This document shows, piece after piece, positions 18,800-30,420 of a DNA stretch of 64,000 nt. Every line of letters begins with the position of its first letter. Position 1 is the stretch's first letter. The notes under the pieces were generated by a model. That model searched no databases. It was not told the origin of the DNA and saw only the letters and a list, made by a program, of their open reading frames with translations. The stretch comes from Macrophomina tecta (Eukaryota > Ascomycota > Dothideomycetes > Botryosphaeriales > Botryosphaeriaceae), in the NCBI GenBank assembly GCA_024180945.1, contig JAKSGN010000005.1, positions 186,001-250,000 of the forward strand, read 5' to 3'. The position numbers and the translations under genes are program-made.

Positions 18800-20248
18800 A
18801 TGGCCCCCCGCCTCCGTTCATACGAGGCGCGGCCATACTGGAGGCGCCACCTGACAGGCTATGTCTACATTTTCCTTCTTTCCTGTACATTTGCTGCAAT
18901 CGTAGCATGGAACAACCAGCAGACGTACGGACAAGTGTCTCCTGTCCAAGCCTTGAGAGAGGTGCTCGGAAGGACGCCGCCCAAGGCCGGCAATGAGCTT
19001 CGCGGAATCCAAGAGATCATCAGTCTCGACAGCCCCGTCAGCACACACAGGAAGGACCAGAACAATGCGACCTTCGACCCCAACGATGTTCTTTTCATGT
19101 TCAAGACGAGCGCCAGCACCATGTGGGAGCGCACACCCATGCATCTGGCCACAACCTTCGCCAACAAAACGCTGACGCCGGATGTCGTCATCTACTCCGA
19201 TTTGGACGCCTCGATCGGTGGCTACCGGGCCATAGACGTGCTTGCGAATGTATCCACAGCTCTCAAGTCCCATCCGGATTTCGAGTACTATCACCAGCTG
19301 AAGCGGCCTGCCGGCGAGCACGGCCTGCAAGTTGACGGCGAGGACGTCCACAACCCCACTCTCGCTGGCAGTTGGCGCATTGACAAGTACAAGTTCCTGC
19401 CGCTCGTCCAGCATGCTGCGCTGAACTTCCCTGAGAAGAAGTGGTACGTCTTCCTCGAGGACGATTCCTTCGTCTTCATCGAACCTTTCATGGCATGGCT
19501 GGCGCAGAGCTATGACTGGCGGGAGCCTACCCTGGCCGGCAGTCCGGCGAGCTCTTCGACCCATGGCGGGAGCGTATTCGCGCTGTCGCAGGGCGCAGTA
19601 AGAAAAAGCTTCCTTGCGGACCCGCAGCTGGCGGAGAAGTGGGAAGAGTACAGTATCCAGCAGGGAAGCGGCGCTCACGTCTTGTCGCATGTGTTGGCGA
19701 CGAAAGGCATCAAGCGTGCGCACAATGGAGAGGACGACGTGGCGATGCCGGTGCGCGGCTTGCAGGATCTGGGTGTTGCGGAGCGGAACTGGTGCTCTCC
19801 GTTGCTTACGCTACATCGGGCGCATCAGTCTGACGTCTCAGCGCTGCATGCGTGGGGGAAGGACTTCAGCGCTAAGAAGGGTAAAGACGTGCCACCGAGG
19901 TACGGAGATGTCTTCCTGGACCTCATCAGCCCACACATCGACGAGATGGAGCGCGAAGACTGGGATAACTACGCGGACTGGAAGCGAATTGCGCCGACCG
20001 CGGACGTCGAGTATGGGGAGGAGATAATGGAGGATGAGAGGAGCAGCAAGATGGCGTGGTCCAGCACGGGCGCATGCAAGCAGGCATGCAAGAGCGAGAA
20101 GCCATGCATGATGTGGAAGTATTCTGATGGCATCTGCTACTTGGGCGAGGCGGTCAAGCGCGGGCGCCGGTCCTCGTCGGAGGTGAGGGTGAAGAGCGGG
20201 TGGATGCTGGATAGGATCCGAGAGCTGGAGAAGAATGAGTGCAAATAG
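18800..20248 (+). CDS. Fringe-like glycosyltransferase (GT31 type), type II membrane protein
   Basis: A 482-residue single-exon protein starting at MAPRLRSY; an upstream in-frame ATG lies close to the TATA box and is less likely. A short cytosolic end is followed by one membrane anchor (YVYIFLLSCTFAAIVAW). The lumenal domain has DVLFMFKTSASTMW, DVVIYSDLD, then WYVFLEDDSFVF with an Asp-rich metal site in the place of the DxD motif, and GGSVFALSQGAV, as in fungal Fringe-like beta-1,3-glycosyltransferases. The last 70 residues hold four cysteines around ACKQACKSEKPCMMW and YSDGICYLG, like a small PAN/Apple-type module. It should extend glycans in the Golgi; donor and acceptor are unknown. Confidence 0.85.
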   Translation: MAPRLRSYEARPYWRRHLTGYVYIFLLSCTFAAIVAWNNQQTYGQVSPVQALREVLGRTPPKAGNELRGIQEIISLDSPVSTHRKDQNNATFDPNDVLFMFKTSASTMWERTPMHLATTFANKTLTPDVVIYSDLDASIGGYRAIDVLANVSTALKSHPDFEYYHQLKRPAGEHGLQVDGEDVHNPTLAGSWRIDKYKFLPLVQHAALNFPEKKWYVFLEDDSFVFIEPFMAWLAQSYDWREPTLAGSPASSSTHGGSVFALSQGAVRKSFLADPQLAEKWEEYSIQQGSGAHVLSHVLATKGIKRAHNGEDDVAMPVRGLQDLGVAERNWCSPLLTLHRAHQSDVSALHAWGKDFSAKKGKDVPPRYGDVFLDLISPHIDEMEREDWDNYADWKRIAPTADVEYGEEIMEDERSSKMAWSSTGACKQACKSEKPCMMWKYSDGICYLGEAVKRGRRSSSEVRVKSGWMLDRIRELEKNECK

Positions 20249-20643
20249 TTTTGTAGCCGAGTATCTGAATTTCGAACGTCTTCCAACTATCGCGCCTCCG
20301 CCAGGAGATTGCTGGATTCGTACTAGCGCGTGATTTTGCTGGTGCCGAGTGCCGCCTTCTCTATATATTCTGCCAGCTACTTCACCATCACTTCAACATC
20401 TTCACCAACGGGCCTCTAACCAACGTTCAGCATCGGCAGAAAGCAGTTTACTCTGCCAAAGCACCCTGCTTATTCGAGTGCTACAGCTACAAGCACAATG
20501 CGCAGAAGCGAGAGAATCCGCATGAAGCGGCGCACCGCTGACACAGCCTTGGAAATCAAAGAGCTTGAGATCCATCGGGACGACGCTCACTCTTGCGAAA
20601 ATACGATTGGAAAGACCAGCAACGGCGATGATGGCGCACACGC
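20249..20643. other. Intergenic, no gene recognised
   Basis: Contains the 3' flank of the GT31 gene and the promoter of the next gene. A 59-codon frame from 20502 is closed by a stop before any splice site and is probably leader sequence. Confidence 0.4.
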
Positions 20644-21531
20644 ATGCACCGGACAAACAGCGGCGGTGTGCATTTGAAGGTAATGTCCTTACTCCCTTTT
20701 CACAGTATCTTCGACATCCACTCTACCACAGCTAATCTAATCACACTATAGAGAGCGAAGAAAAAGGATACCAAGCTCAAGAAAGAACAAGAGCCCAGCC
20801 ACGTAGAGCTCCTCGACAAGCGCAAGATCTTCCCCTTCGCGACTCTTCCCGGCGAGCTCCGCAACGCCATCTACAAGATCTGCCTCCTCATGCGCCAGGG
20901 CATCTACCTCTCCCTCGCCTCAGTCAGCCCCCGCAGCAACTTCAGCATCAGCATGCGCGGCTGGCGCGGCGCCCTGCCCCGCCCCTTCACCAACCTCATC
21001 TACCTCGACAGATCCACCCACGCCGAGGCCGTCTCCATCCTCTACGCCAACCGCTTCCACTTCTACGGCACCCTGCCGCTGGAGAAGTTCCTCGCAATGA
21101 TCAGCCCGGCGATCAAGGCCCACGTCGTCGCGCACCTTGCCATCGTCGACGTCGCCGCCGCCCACTACTTCGGCGCCGATTTCAACCGCGCCGCCAGTCC
21201 TTTCCTCGGTGTCCCGGGCTTCTGCGCGCTGGTTGGCATGAGCAACTTGTCGTCCGTCCGCGTGCAGGTAGAGATCCATCGCGGGGCCACGGCGGCGGTT
21301 GTGGCCAGGCGCGTGCTGAGGGAGTTTGGCCCGGTCGTGCGGGCGTTTGGGAGGGCGAAGGGGAACGTCATGGCGTTTTTGGAGGTGCTGGATCTGGAGT
21401 GCTCAACATTTATCGACTTTGGCTTGGAGAGAGGCGAGGCGGCTGATGGGAGGAGGGTCCGCGCTATGAGGGCGCAGATCTATGCCGAGATGAGGGAGCG
21501 GCTGCACTGGCGCTGGAGTCCGAGCGCGTAA
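20644..21531 (+). CDS. LPxELRNxIY (F-box-like/2EXR-type) protein, intact copy
   Basis: Two exons, 20644-20679 and 20752-21531; the 72-nt intron (GTAATG...TATAG) is phase 0, giving 271 residues. A Lys-rich start is followed by FPFATLPGELRNAIYKICLL near residues 38-57, the LPxELRNxIY signature of a large fungal family related to F-box and 2EXR domains. The rest (LIYLDRSTHAEAVSILYANRFHFYG and onward) is the usual alpha-helical continuation with the HAEAVSILYxNRF pattern. Such proteins are expanded in many Pezizomycotina and their function is mostly unknown; some act as adaptors in ubiquitin ligases. Three related, damaged copies follow within 6.5 kb. Confidence 0.8.
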
Positions 21532-22380
21532 TGGGGAGGGCTGAGGCTGCGTCTGAGACTCGGCTCGGAGAGATGCTCGCATACGTCTGCGGCTGAGCCC
21601 TATAGGGGGGCATTGATTCCTTTCGCGGGTCTCTTTGGCAGAGTTTTTTTCCTTGGATTTTTCGGCGATCCTGTCTCCATTCGGGGTGGCTTCTTTCTCG
21701 TTTCCCCCTCTCTCGCGGAGTGGGGTAATATTTTTCGTGATTCTCGAAGACAGTGGAGAGACCTTTCCGCTTCCTCATGCAAAAGTTTTCTCTTTTTAGC
21801 AAGGTCTCAATAAGGCAGGTATCAGGTCTTAATTTTTCATCTTAATTATTCACTCGATGGTGTTTTAGCTCTGCAGGTCTGAGGGACGGCACTAATCGTG
21901 ACGCTGTGCAAGGAACATCTGTATGTCCTTCATCTCCTACGTCACTCCATTACTGAATGCCTTCCTCGCATGCATTTGACAAACCCCGGCATACTGCGAC
22001 GCCTGCCCAGTGCAATGGCTGCTTTGGTATGGCCTGCCCCTTTTAGTGTGCGGTTGGAGGATCTGTCCCGATATAAATATCCAGAGATAATTGGTACCTT
22101 TGTGTCCGAATGAGCGCTTCTACTCCCAAGTGGCTTACTTTGGCATCGAAGGAGGTGATTTGGCAGGGGGACTTGTTTTGCAGTGTCAGGCATTTAGTGC
22201 GCCCGCAGACCCTTTATAAACGCTGACATAGCCCGCAACGGACGTGGTACCAACTCCCAACAACACTCGACATGTCGCGCCGTCGGTCGAAGCTCACTTA
22301 ACGTCCCACGGCGAACGAGGGCAGACCGCGCAAGCAACCTCGCATCTCCTACGCCTCATATTTGAATCCTTCAGCAAACA
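21532..22380. other. Intergenic, no gene recognised
   Basis: Nothing with a motif. Part is pyrimidine-rich (21600-21800). Confidence 0.4.
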
Positions 22381-23381
22381 TGACCAACTCCTGCGACGAC
22401 GTGGCACAACGTGGAAAGGAACAGGTTGGCGAAGACATCAAGTCCAGCGTGACAGCATACCCTCGCCAAAGAAAAGGATGGTGGCAAGGTATGTCAAGCC
22501 CTCACCTCAGCCTACCATCAATATGCTCTCCTTCAATACAAGACCTTACGCCGGATGGGGCTCACTGGAGAGCTTTTTCTTTTTCTTTTTCTTTTTTTTT
22601 AAAAAAAAGTTAAGGCCGCGCATGAGCTCTACCTGGTAGCTACTCATCTTATCATGGTCGAGTCGGAATAGCGAGCAGCAGACACTTCGTTTCACAGATT
22701 GGCACAGATGGCATCCCCAAGGCACGCCTTGCACTCAGCCTCCTCCTCGTCAATAAGGCACACTATGCCGAAGCGAACCCGCTACTCTACAAGAAGAGCA
22801 CCTTCTGTTTCAAATCTAGCCAGTCCCTGTACGTTTCCTTGACCAATATTCCGCACGCTTCCAAGGCCGCCACCGCGAAGATCACACTCCACGCGGATAC
22901 GGTCCACGGTTACGTCTGGCAAACGAAGCCGCCGACCTCGCGCCTCCATCTTCCCGCCTTCTCCTTGCTCATCGGCACCACGAACTTGACGTACCTTGAG
23001 CTGAACGTCCGGTATATTGAGGGCAAAGATCTGCAGAAGAAAGAGTGGAATTGGGAAGCGCTAGCTGCACAGCTCTTCCAAATGCCCAGTTCTGGTTCGA
23101 AGCGGTGGGATGGACCAAGGGGGATGAGGACGCTGGAGTGAGCCTCATCCACATAAACGATCCCCATGGGCTTGGCCCAGGAACAGAAGGCCACGCAGAT
23201 CATAAGAGCAGAGTTGATGAAGCTCCTGAGTGAGTGCTTTGAGGCCTCGGGTTCGAGTTTGCGGCTGACAAAACCGCGGCTGCTTGACATCTTCGGGGTG
23301 CTCAGTGTGCTGTGGCAGGAGTTGATTCAATCAGTAACCATCTGGCAAGGGAAGTCCCCCGGGAGTAGATGTGGCTCTTGA
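22381..23381 (+). pseudogene. LPxELRN-type family member, degraded copy
   Basis: A candidate first exon starts at 22381 (MTNSCDDVAQ) and ends at a GTATGTC donor near 22491. After a pyrimidine/A-rich tract (22570-22610), the frame from about 22720 reads LLLVNKAHYAEANPLLYKK and continues with LTYLELNVRYIEGKDL; this matches the NKxxxAEAxxLLY part of the family. The LPxELRN motif itself is missing. The end switches frame near 23140 and resumes as AQEQKATQIIRAELMKLLSEC to 23381. Missing motif and frame switches point to a pseudogene. Confidence 0.55.
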
Positions 23382-24303
23382 TGGCCAGGAATAAAAGCAA
23401 TGCAATCTCTGTCGCTATAGGCTTGGGTGCCAATCCCGATACGCATGGCCTCAGAACTTTGAATGGTTGACGGATCATAGTGCTTGCCAATTTCCAAGGA
23501 CGGAGGTTCAGACACATCTCTGCACGCCCTTAAGAGGCCGCGCACGACACTACCACCCTGAACACTTGATTTCATACGAAATTGAGACCCGCAGACTTCA
23601 TGCATGACGAGAGCCCTCGGCTGTTGTCAAAACCAGGACGTCCCTGCCTCGATTGGGTTAGCGCGGCAAGAGGGTTGGTCATCGTCCGTGCATGTTGTCG
23701 CGCAGCACATGCACTGTCATCTCGACTGTCAATGTACGGCGCTGCCAGAAACCACGGAGCTGGTGCTGCCTGAGCACTGCCGCTATGAACAAGACGTGGA
23801 GAGTACAGAGGTTGCGCAAAGGGCCGCGCGGGACGAACACAGAGCCAGAGGACGACATCAGTGACGTCGATATCGAAGCACCCCAGTCTTGCGCACTCGG
23901 CCACAGGTGCTCATCAGCAAGGTGTGATGGTCAAGCCATGAATGACAAGATCATCCATATTTGTTTCTGTGCTTGGCAAGCATGCCTTTACAGTTTCGGA
24001 GACGCAGGATGGGCCGCGAATCGCTTCTTTCACAACATCAGGCCCTGGCACAAAGGCCGTCAGGAACGGGAAGGGTGGCGTAGAAGCTGTGGTGAGCCTT
24101 TTCGAGATCGAGCCCACGAGCTCCTTCATGTGGACGGCTCACCTACGCAGGACTTCCGAGCTGGGCTGAAGAGGCGCTTGATAGGAGCGTGGTTGGGGTA
24201 GCAGGAACCAGAGCAGTTGTAACATCGGACCTCCCATTTCTGCATATCGCGGTTAGTATGACACGCTGAGTAGGAAATGCGTACTCGAGGTTCCTAAATA
24301 TCC

Positions 24304-24330
24304 AAAAAAAAAAAAAAAAAAAAAAAAAAA
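24304..24330. repeat. A homopolymer tract, 27 nt
   Basis: Uninterrupted run of A in a gene-poor gap. Confidence 0.9.
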
Positions 24331-24887
24331 CACCATATTTTGTGAGCGGGCAAGACGCCATGGCGAGTAGATAGGCAATCTTTTTGCGCGTACCCGATCT
24401 CCGTGGCACACGGCGCCGAGCTTCCGCTACCTTCTGTCGCCTCGATGCTTCCTGCTTGACCTAACTCTCTCTTTCTTCCTTCCATCTATGTGGAGCAAAT
24501 ACCCCCAGTGGCACAATCACGCGAAGAAAGAAGGCGACGTAGCCAAACATAGCAGTAGCCACGAAGACGATCGAGTCTCGAGTGTGAAGGTTGTTCCCAT
24601 CAAACATCAATACGTTGATAACGACTTGGCGGGGATGAGAGTAGTGCAGACTTTGTGAGCTTGGTGGCCGCTTCCGCCATCACTGTCTAATCGGACCTAG
24701 CCTCCGCGCCCTCATCCAGGGTCCAGGGTCTCGGCATGTACCGCCATTTCTTTCCCACCCTCTATTTCGTTTGTCTTCGACACGCACCCGCACAACCCCC
24801 TCGCCTTGCGCCTTTCATACTCATGACGGGGCCATGCCGCAGCAGCAGGCTGCGCAAGAGTTCTCGTCTCACATATGCAGGGCCCAC

Positions 24888-24907
24888 AAAAAAAAAAAAA
24901 AAAAAAA
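24888..24907. repeat. A homopolymer tract, 20 nt
   Basis: Uninterrupted run of A, about 300 bp upstream of a partial LPxELRN-type gene. Confidence 0.9.
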
Positions 24908-25194
24908 GCCCTGGGAAGACCATATCGAAGACGGCCGACAAGTATGCCTTTGACGAGCGTGGTTGCGGAAACTCAAAGAGCTTTTGACCAGGAAGACAAG
25001 AAGACACGTATGGCTGCTCACTCTGCACTGACGTGCTGCTTGGCTCGAGTGGCCACTAGCGTTTTTACACAAAAGGACGGGCTGAGCCATAAGACGACCG
25101 CGGGCAAGAGCAACATCGACCGGCCGATCGGTAAAGAGAGCAGTATCAACCTGACGATCGGTCACAAGAAATAGCGACGGTGAGCAGCTCGGCG

Positions 25195-25723
25195 AAGCAA
25201 GACGTTCCAGGAGCAGAATTCCTTCCGTTGGGATCGGCTTCCCGAAGATCTGCGCAATCAGATCCATAGCCTCTGCATGAGCTCACGCTTGCCTATTTCC
25301 GGTAATAAAAATGACAAGACGGACGGCTATTACCTCAGGAATGATGATGTGGTCTCTAATTGTCCCGACCTCTCCCCAAATGTCCTTATCAACAAGCAAA
25401 ACTGTGTTGAAGCGGTCAGTGCCGTACGGAACCGGGTTCGCCTTTGGACACCCCCGCGGGCATGCCTAGGGCTCTTCAGTGGACTGTGTACAACTACAAA
25501 ACCATGGATTCAGGTGGTCGGGCTGATCTATCTTGACAGTCTCATTGCCCGTCATCTCTTGCGATTGGATGGTCTCCGACAGGCGCTCGTAACCATCTTG
25601 GTAGCGAAGAATACCAAGTGTTTGGAGCTCCACTTTCGAACTTCCATGGAGACGCCAAGATCTAAAAATGCGTTCAGCTTCTCTGGAGTTGTTATTGACG
25701 TAGAACGCTTGGCCTTGGTCTGA
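25195..25723 (+). pseudogene. LPxELRN-type family member, partial or diverged
   Basis: An open frame of about 175 codons. It starts with FRWDRLPEDLRNQIHSLCM, a clear form of the family motif in the same context (FRW before LPxxLRN) as the copy at 26.3 kb. It then reads LVTILVAKNTKCLELHFRTS and stops at 25721-25723. It has no ATG upstream of the motif; the 5' exon was not found, and the protein is shorter than the intact copy. It is either a truncated gene or one with a missed first exon. Confidence 0.5.
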
Positions 25724-26331
25724 GGCAGTGGAGGAAGAGAAGCAAGGCTTGATTGCTGTTGCCCAGATGTCTCAACTCTGCTGCCCCTGACCCGAGCCGT
25801 GGGAAGACATATTTCAATCACGGTTGACAGATTTGAAGAAACAAAAAGTTTGGGGGGCGTCAAAAAGTGCTGCAAAGGTGACCATGGTGCTACTTACTTG
25901 CTATGTCTCCCGTTAAAGCGGTGCAACTTCACGCTGCTTCACCACGGACGAAACTTCATCGCTTTCTGCTCGGCAAAGTGAAGCTCAGAGTAGAATCTAT
26001 AAGGAACGGCATGGATGGATCGTCTTGCTACAAACTTTTCATTAAGACATTTTGTGTAAATACGCTTCGATAGTTGTTGTACCGCGAGAAGACCGCGGCG
26101 ACTGTTGTCTGCACGGGATCACTAAATTGGGACTAGTGGCAAGGATGACCCCGGTACATTTCCACTTTAACTGCTGCGCTACCCACTCCACCTGCAAACT
26201 CACAGTCGGAGCACCAACGGCCAGCCCGCAAGCCTGGCGCCTTCGTGAGCGGCGAAAGGCCGCGCAAGCGGACAAGGCGGACGTTTGCACAGACAGACGG
26301 CAAACTCAATCTCCGGGATCACCCGCGTAGC
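25724..26331. other. Intergenic, no gene recognised
   Basis: No motif or convincing exon seen. Confidence 0.4.
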
Positions 26332-27166
26332 ATGGCTGCGCCTGCTTGCAACCTCCGAGCCGACAAAGCTAAGGAACAGACGGTATCTCAGGCGGCTTGA
26401 ATTCACTACATTTGCACTGACCTGGCCTCAGACCGAGGGTCCCGTGAACACAAAGGCGTGGTGTTCAGGCCGTGCTGTCGCGTGCGGTCCCTTCCGTTGG
26501 GCGGCACTCCCTCGAGAGTTGCGCAACGCCATCTACAGCATGTTCCTCTCGACAGAAAAATCAATCAGCCTGAAAGTGTCCTGGGACACCTGTGTCCGCA
26601 GATACCGCCTCCTGTGGAAACCTCTCCCGCTGGACCGCTTCTCCACACCAGCCGAGCGCCACGAAATCGAGCAGCGCAAACTGTTCACGGAGCTCCTCCT
26701 CGTCAGCAATGCGACCTACGCAGAGGCCGGCGCGGTGCTTTAGATGAACGCCTTCGAATTCGATTCCGTCGCCGCTCTGTGCACTTTCCTCGGCCGCCTG
26801 TCTGAGCAGGCGCGAGGCTGGGTCAGGCACCTCAAGCTCGACGCCTGGTCCGCGTGCGCGCACTCACCCGGCGAGAATATGCGTTTTGGAACGCTCTACA
26901 CCGTCATCAACAAGCTGTTGACGACCAGCAATATCACTCGCTTCTGTCTTCGCGCTACCATCGACAGCGTCAGCACCCGAAACGTCTCCACGGTGGCCAA
27001 AGTCTTCTACAGCGAGGCCATTTCGTGGCTCAAGGCTGTCGGAAGTGCCAACGGCAATCCGACGGCCGCTGCTGACCTGATTGAAATGGATTTTGTCGAC
27101 AGCGACGGCCGGCAACTTTGGGGCAAGCGGGACTTCAGGATTGAGCTGAAGAAGCTTCTGAGATAA
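26332..27166 (+). pseudogene. LPxELRN-type family member interrupted by one TAG
   Basis: Two exons, 26332-26382 and 26432-27166, joined over a 49-nt phase-0 intron (GTATCT, branch CTGAC, CTCAG). The product starts MAAPACNLRAD and has FRWAALPRELRNAIYSMFL, then LLLVSNATYAEAGAVL, a TAG at 26741-26743, and continues in the same frame as MNAFEFDSVAALCTF to a stop at 27166. In the family, the AEAxxxLY-x-N-x-F pattern puts a Tyr where the TAG stands. Apart from that one codon the frame is open for 260 residues. It is a recent nonsense mutation, a read-through codon, or a sequence error. Confidence 0.7.
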
Positions 27167-27983
27167 CAAGTACAGGCCAGCTCTCTCATCAGCGGGTTTC
27201 CCCATTTCCGATAACGCTTGCGGGCGGGAACAATTCTATGGTAAGGTTCTGCGCGGTGATTGAAACACAGAGGCCCGTCGCTGGAGCGCTATCCCCAATC
27301 TCCTATGTACCCCATTGACAACCAAAACCGCAACGAAAGTAGGCGTGAGACGCATGCGGGGTTTAAGTCTTTGCTCTGACAAACGTGTCGTCGGAATTCC
27401 CCAACATCCTCGTCCAGCTCACTGATTCAATTCCTGGCATTTGATATTGCTGTTTATTTCGAGTCACGATGCACAAATGCGTTCCACATGTAAGATCTTC
27501 CGGTAAGATACCATACCCACTATCAAGCAATTCTACCCACAATCGCGGCAAGGGGTCATTAGTGAGTTTAAACCCTGGTGGGATATCAGCAGCAGCAGCC
27601 CTACCCGACACGATGCATTACCGTACCGCGAGAATCAGAACGGACTCAGCCGTCAGGAGGGAGCAGGTGTTGACTGCAACGAGGGTGTCTCGGAGAGGAC
27701 CGATGGCGATGTCAAGAACGGCATTGGGCTCCTAAAACAAACCACACGCAAGGGTCGCAAATACGGGCGCAGAACGTTGTTAATTCTATCTCCCTAACTC
27801 CGGCCAGACTCATACTAGCTTCCCTGCACGGCGCCCCGTACACTGAACCGGCAACTGGAGGAAAAAGCGCTCCTGACACATGGCCCACCCAAATGCGCGA
27901 CGCATATCGAATCTAGTGCCCCAAGCATATACACCTATCCGTCACCTCCTCTGTCCTATACATAATATCCGCCCAAGACCAAT
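27167..27983. other. Intergenic, no gene recognised
   Basis: Short frames only. The right end is the 3' flank of the ATM1 gene. Confidence 0.4.
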
Positions 27984-30420
27984 CTACTTCCTGTCCTTCA
28001 CCTCCGCCTCAACATCCACAATCCCTCCCTCTTTCTCCTCCTTTCCATCCACAAACAGCGTCTCCTGCGCGCTCCACAGCTCGCTATACACGCCGCCGCG
28101 ATCGATCAACTGCTCATGCGTGCCCTGCTCCGCGACCTGCCCATCTTTGAGCACGATAATCAAGTCGGAATCGTAAATTGTGCGGAGGCGATGCGCGACG
28201 AAGACGCTGGTCCGCCGCTTCTCGCGGATGACACTGTTGATGTTCTGCAGCAGCGCCTGCTCGGTATGCGTGTCCAGCGCGCTGGTCGCCTCGTCGAAGA
28301 ACAGCAGCGGCGGGTCCTTGAGGATCAGGCGCGCAACGGCGAGCCGCTGCTTCTCGCCGCCCGAGATCATCAAGCCGCGCTCGCCGACGGTAGTCGCGTA
28401 GCCGTCCGGGAAGCGCGCGATGACCTCGTCGAGCTTGGCGCGGGCAGCCGCGGCGCGGACGGCGTCGGTGGAGGCGTCGACGTTGCCGTAGCGGATGTTG
28501 TGCTCGATGGTGTTGTTGAAGAGCGGCGTGTCCTGCGGGACGACGCCGATGGCGCGGCGCAGCGAGTCAAGCTGGACGGAGCGCACGTCCTGGCCGTCGA
28601 TGGTGATGCGGCCGGCTTGCGCGTCGTAGGAGCGGAAGAGCAGGCGGAGGATGGTGGATTTGCCGCAACCGGACGGCCCGACGATCGAGACCTTCTTCCC
28701 AGCGGGAATGGTGAGGGTCAGGTCGCGCAGGATGGGGCGCTCGGGCCGGTAGCCGAAGGTGACGTTTTCGAAGCGGATGGCGCCGCCGTGGGGGAGGGCG
28801 AGGGGCTGGGCGTTGGGCGCGTCCTTGACGGCGACGTTGACTTTTTGCAGGTTGAAGAGCGTTTCCATGTCGAGGAGGGACTGGCGCAGTTCTCGGTAGA
28901 CGGAGCCGAGGAAGTTGAGGGGCACAGAGAGCTGGAAGACGAGCTGGTTGACCATGACGAGGTCGCCGACGGTCAGGTTGCCGGTGGCGACGCCGTTGGC
29001 GGCAAGGTACATCATGGCGGTCAGGGCGGAGGAGAAGATGATGTTTTGGCCAGAGTTGAGGAAAGCGAGCGAGGTGGCGACCTTGATGGAGGCTTGCTCG
29101 TAGGCCTGCAGGGCCTTGTCGTAGCGGTTCACTTCGAATTTCTCGTTGTTGAAGTACTGGGGCCATTAGAAAGACTTCGAGACGGCTAGGGACGCAATAC
29201 CTTGACGGCTTCGTAATTGATCAAAGAATCGACCGCGACGGTAGCAGCCTTGTTGTCAGCAGCGTTGGCCTGCTTCCGGAACTTGGTTCTCCAGGACGTG
29301 GTGGTGATGGTGAAGCCCGTGTATGCGACCATGGTGGCAGCAGTGATGGCCGCGAACTGCGCACCGTATTGGTAGGTCTGCAGACGTCAGCCGGCACCGA
29401 TGGCGGAGAAGCGTGGCACGAGACATACGAGAATTCCGCAAACCAAGGAGATCTCCAAGGCAGTGGGCAGAATGTGGAAGACCATGGAGGTGAGCAAGAA
29501 GCTGATCCCCTTGGTACCGCGATCGATGGCCCTGGTCAAGCCTCCGGTCTGGCGAGACAGATGGAAGTTCAAGTCGAGCTTAAGCAGATGCTCGTAGACG
29601 CTGCAGGCGACACGGCGAATGGCCTTTTGGGCAACACTCGCAAAGACGGCGTTGCGCAGTTCTTGGAAAAGAGTGGCGCCCATGCGGGTAACGCCGTCTG
29701 CGCAGCACTTCAGTGTTTGGGCTTCAGGAAGAACCAGTCTGCTTACACGCAATGATCATGGAGCCCGCGACAGTGGTGGCGGTGCCTCCAACGGCAGCAA
29801 AATCAATATTCATGGCGTCAACTATGCTCTTGAAGTAGAACGGCACTTGCACGTTCAAGACCTGAGAGCATCTATGAGCGAGAGAATAGAAACAAAGACG
29901 GAAGATGAAAATCACCTTTGCGCCGACAAGCAGAGCCACAGAGAGGCCGACGCGAAACCTGGTGCCGAGATTGTCCTTTGACGCTGGTCAACACGCCGCC
30001 GTCCTTCCCCGACGATGACCAGCTTACCTTGGGCCACAGATAGCGCGTCATCTCCTTCATGATGGCCCAGTCGGCTTTCCGCTGCTCCTTGTTGGACACT
30101 GTCGTCTCCGCCAGCAGAGGATCGTTCTTTGTGCCCGAGCCCGGTGCCGCCGCGCTCGCTTTCTGCGTCGTTTCAGGCTTCAATGCGCTCTCAGCGGCCT
30201 GGACCTTCTTTGCGCCATTGGCCTGAGCAGGGCCTGTCCGGGGCTCGTCTCCGCAGTGGCGCGGCGTCGTAGCAAAGACGCGTATCCAGGGTGAGACGGG
30301 CGAGATTGAGCGGCGGTGGAGCGTGGAGCGGGCGGATTGCGGGGAGCTCGCGTGCGCAGAGTGAAAAGAACGGCAGCGGGGCGCAGAGCAGGCGCTCCGC
30401 AGCAGCTGGCGGGTGAGCAT
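27984..30420 (-). CDS. ATM1: Mitochondrial ABC half-transporter Atm1 (Fe-S cluster export)
   Basis: Six exons (30420-30028, 29975-29916, 29861-29747, 29697-29429, 29377-29201, 29156-27984) with introns of 44 to 54 nt; all joins keep the frame and give 728 residues. An Arg/Ser-rich mitochondrial presequence ([19 protein letters not shown]) is followed by six membrane helices. Strong family segments include [38 protein letters not shown] and [21 protein letters not shown]. The ATPase has Walker [10 protein letters not shown], signature [10 protein letters not shown], Walker [15 protein letters not shown] and the VAHRL switch. In yeast, Atm1 in the inner membrane exports a sulfur compound needed for cytosolic Fe-S assembly. 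It is divergent from AIM24. Nothing looks damaged. Confidence 0.95.

Larger units (their letters stand above)
23382..25194. other. Gene-poor gap with two A tracts
   Basis: Holds uninterrupted A runs at 24304-24330 and 24888-24907. Open frames around 23780-24170 may be exon scraps of another LPxELRN-type gene but show no motif. No complete gene is supported. Confidence 0.4.

Noticed and set aside
24304..24907. A tracts as poly-A tails of retroposed genes
   Set aside because: No upstream intron-less gene copy and no flanking direct repeats were found; left as unexplained homopolymers.
28116..29189. 357-codon plus-strand frame opposite ATM1
   Set aside because: Antisense shadow of the ABC transporter ATPase domain.
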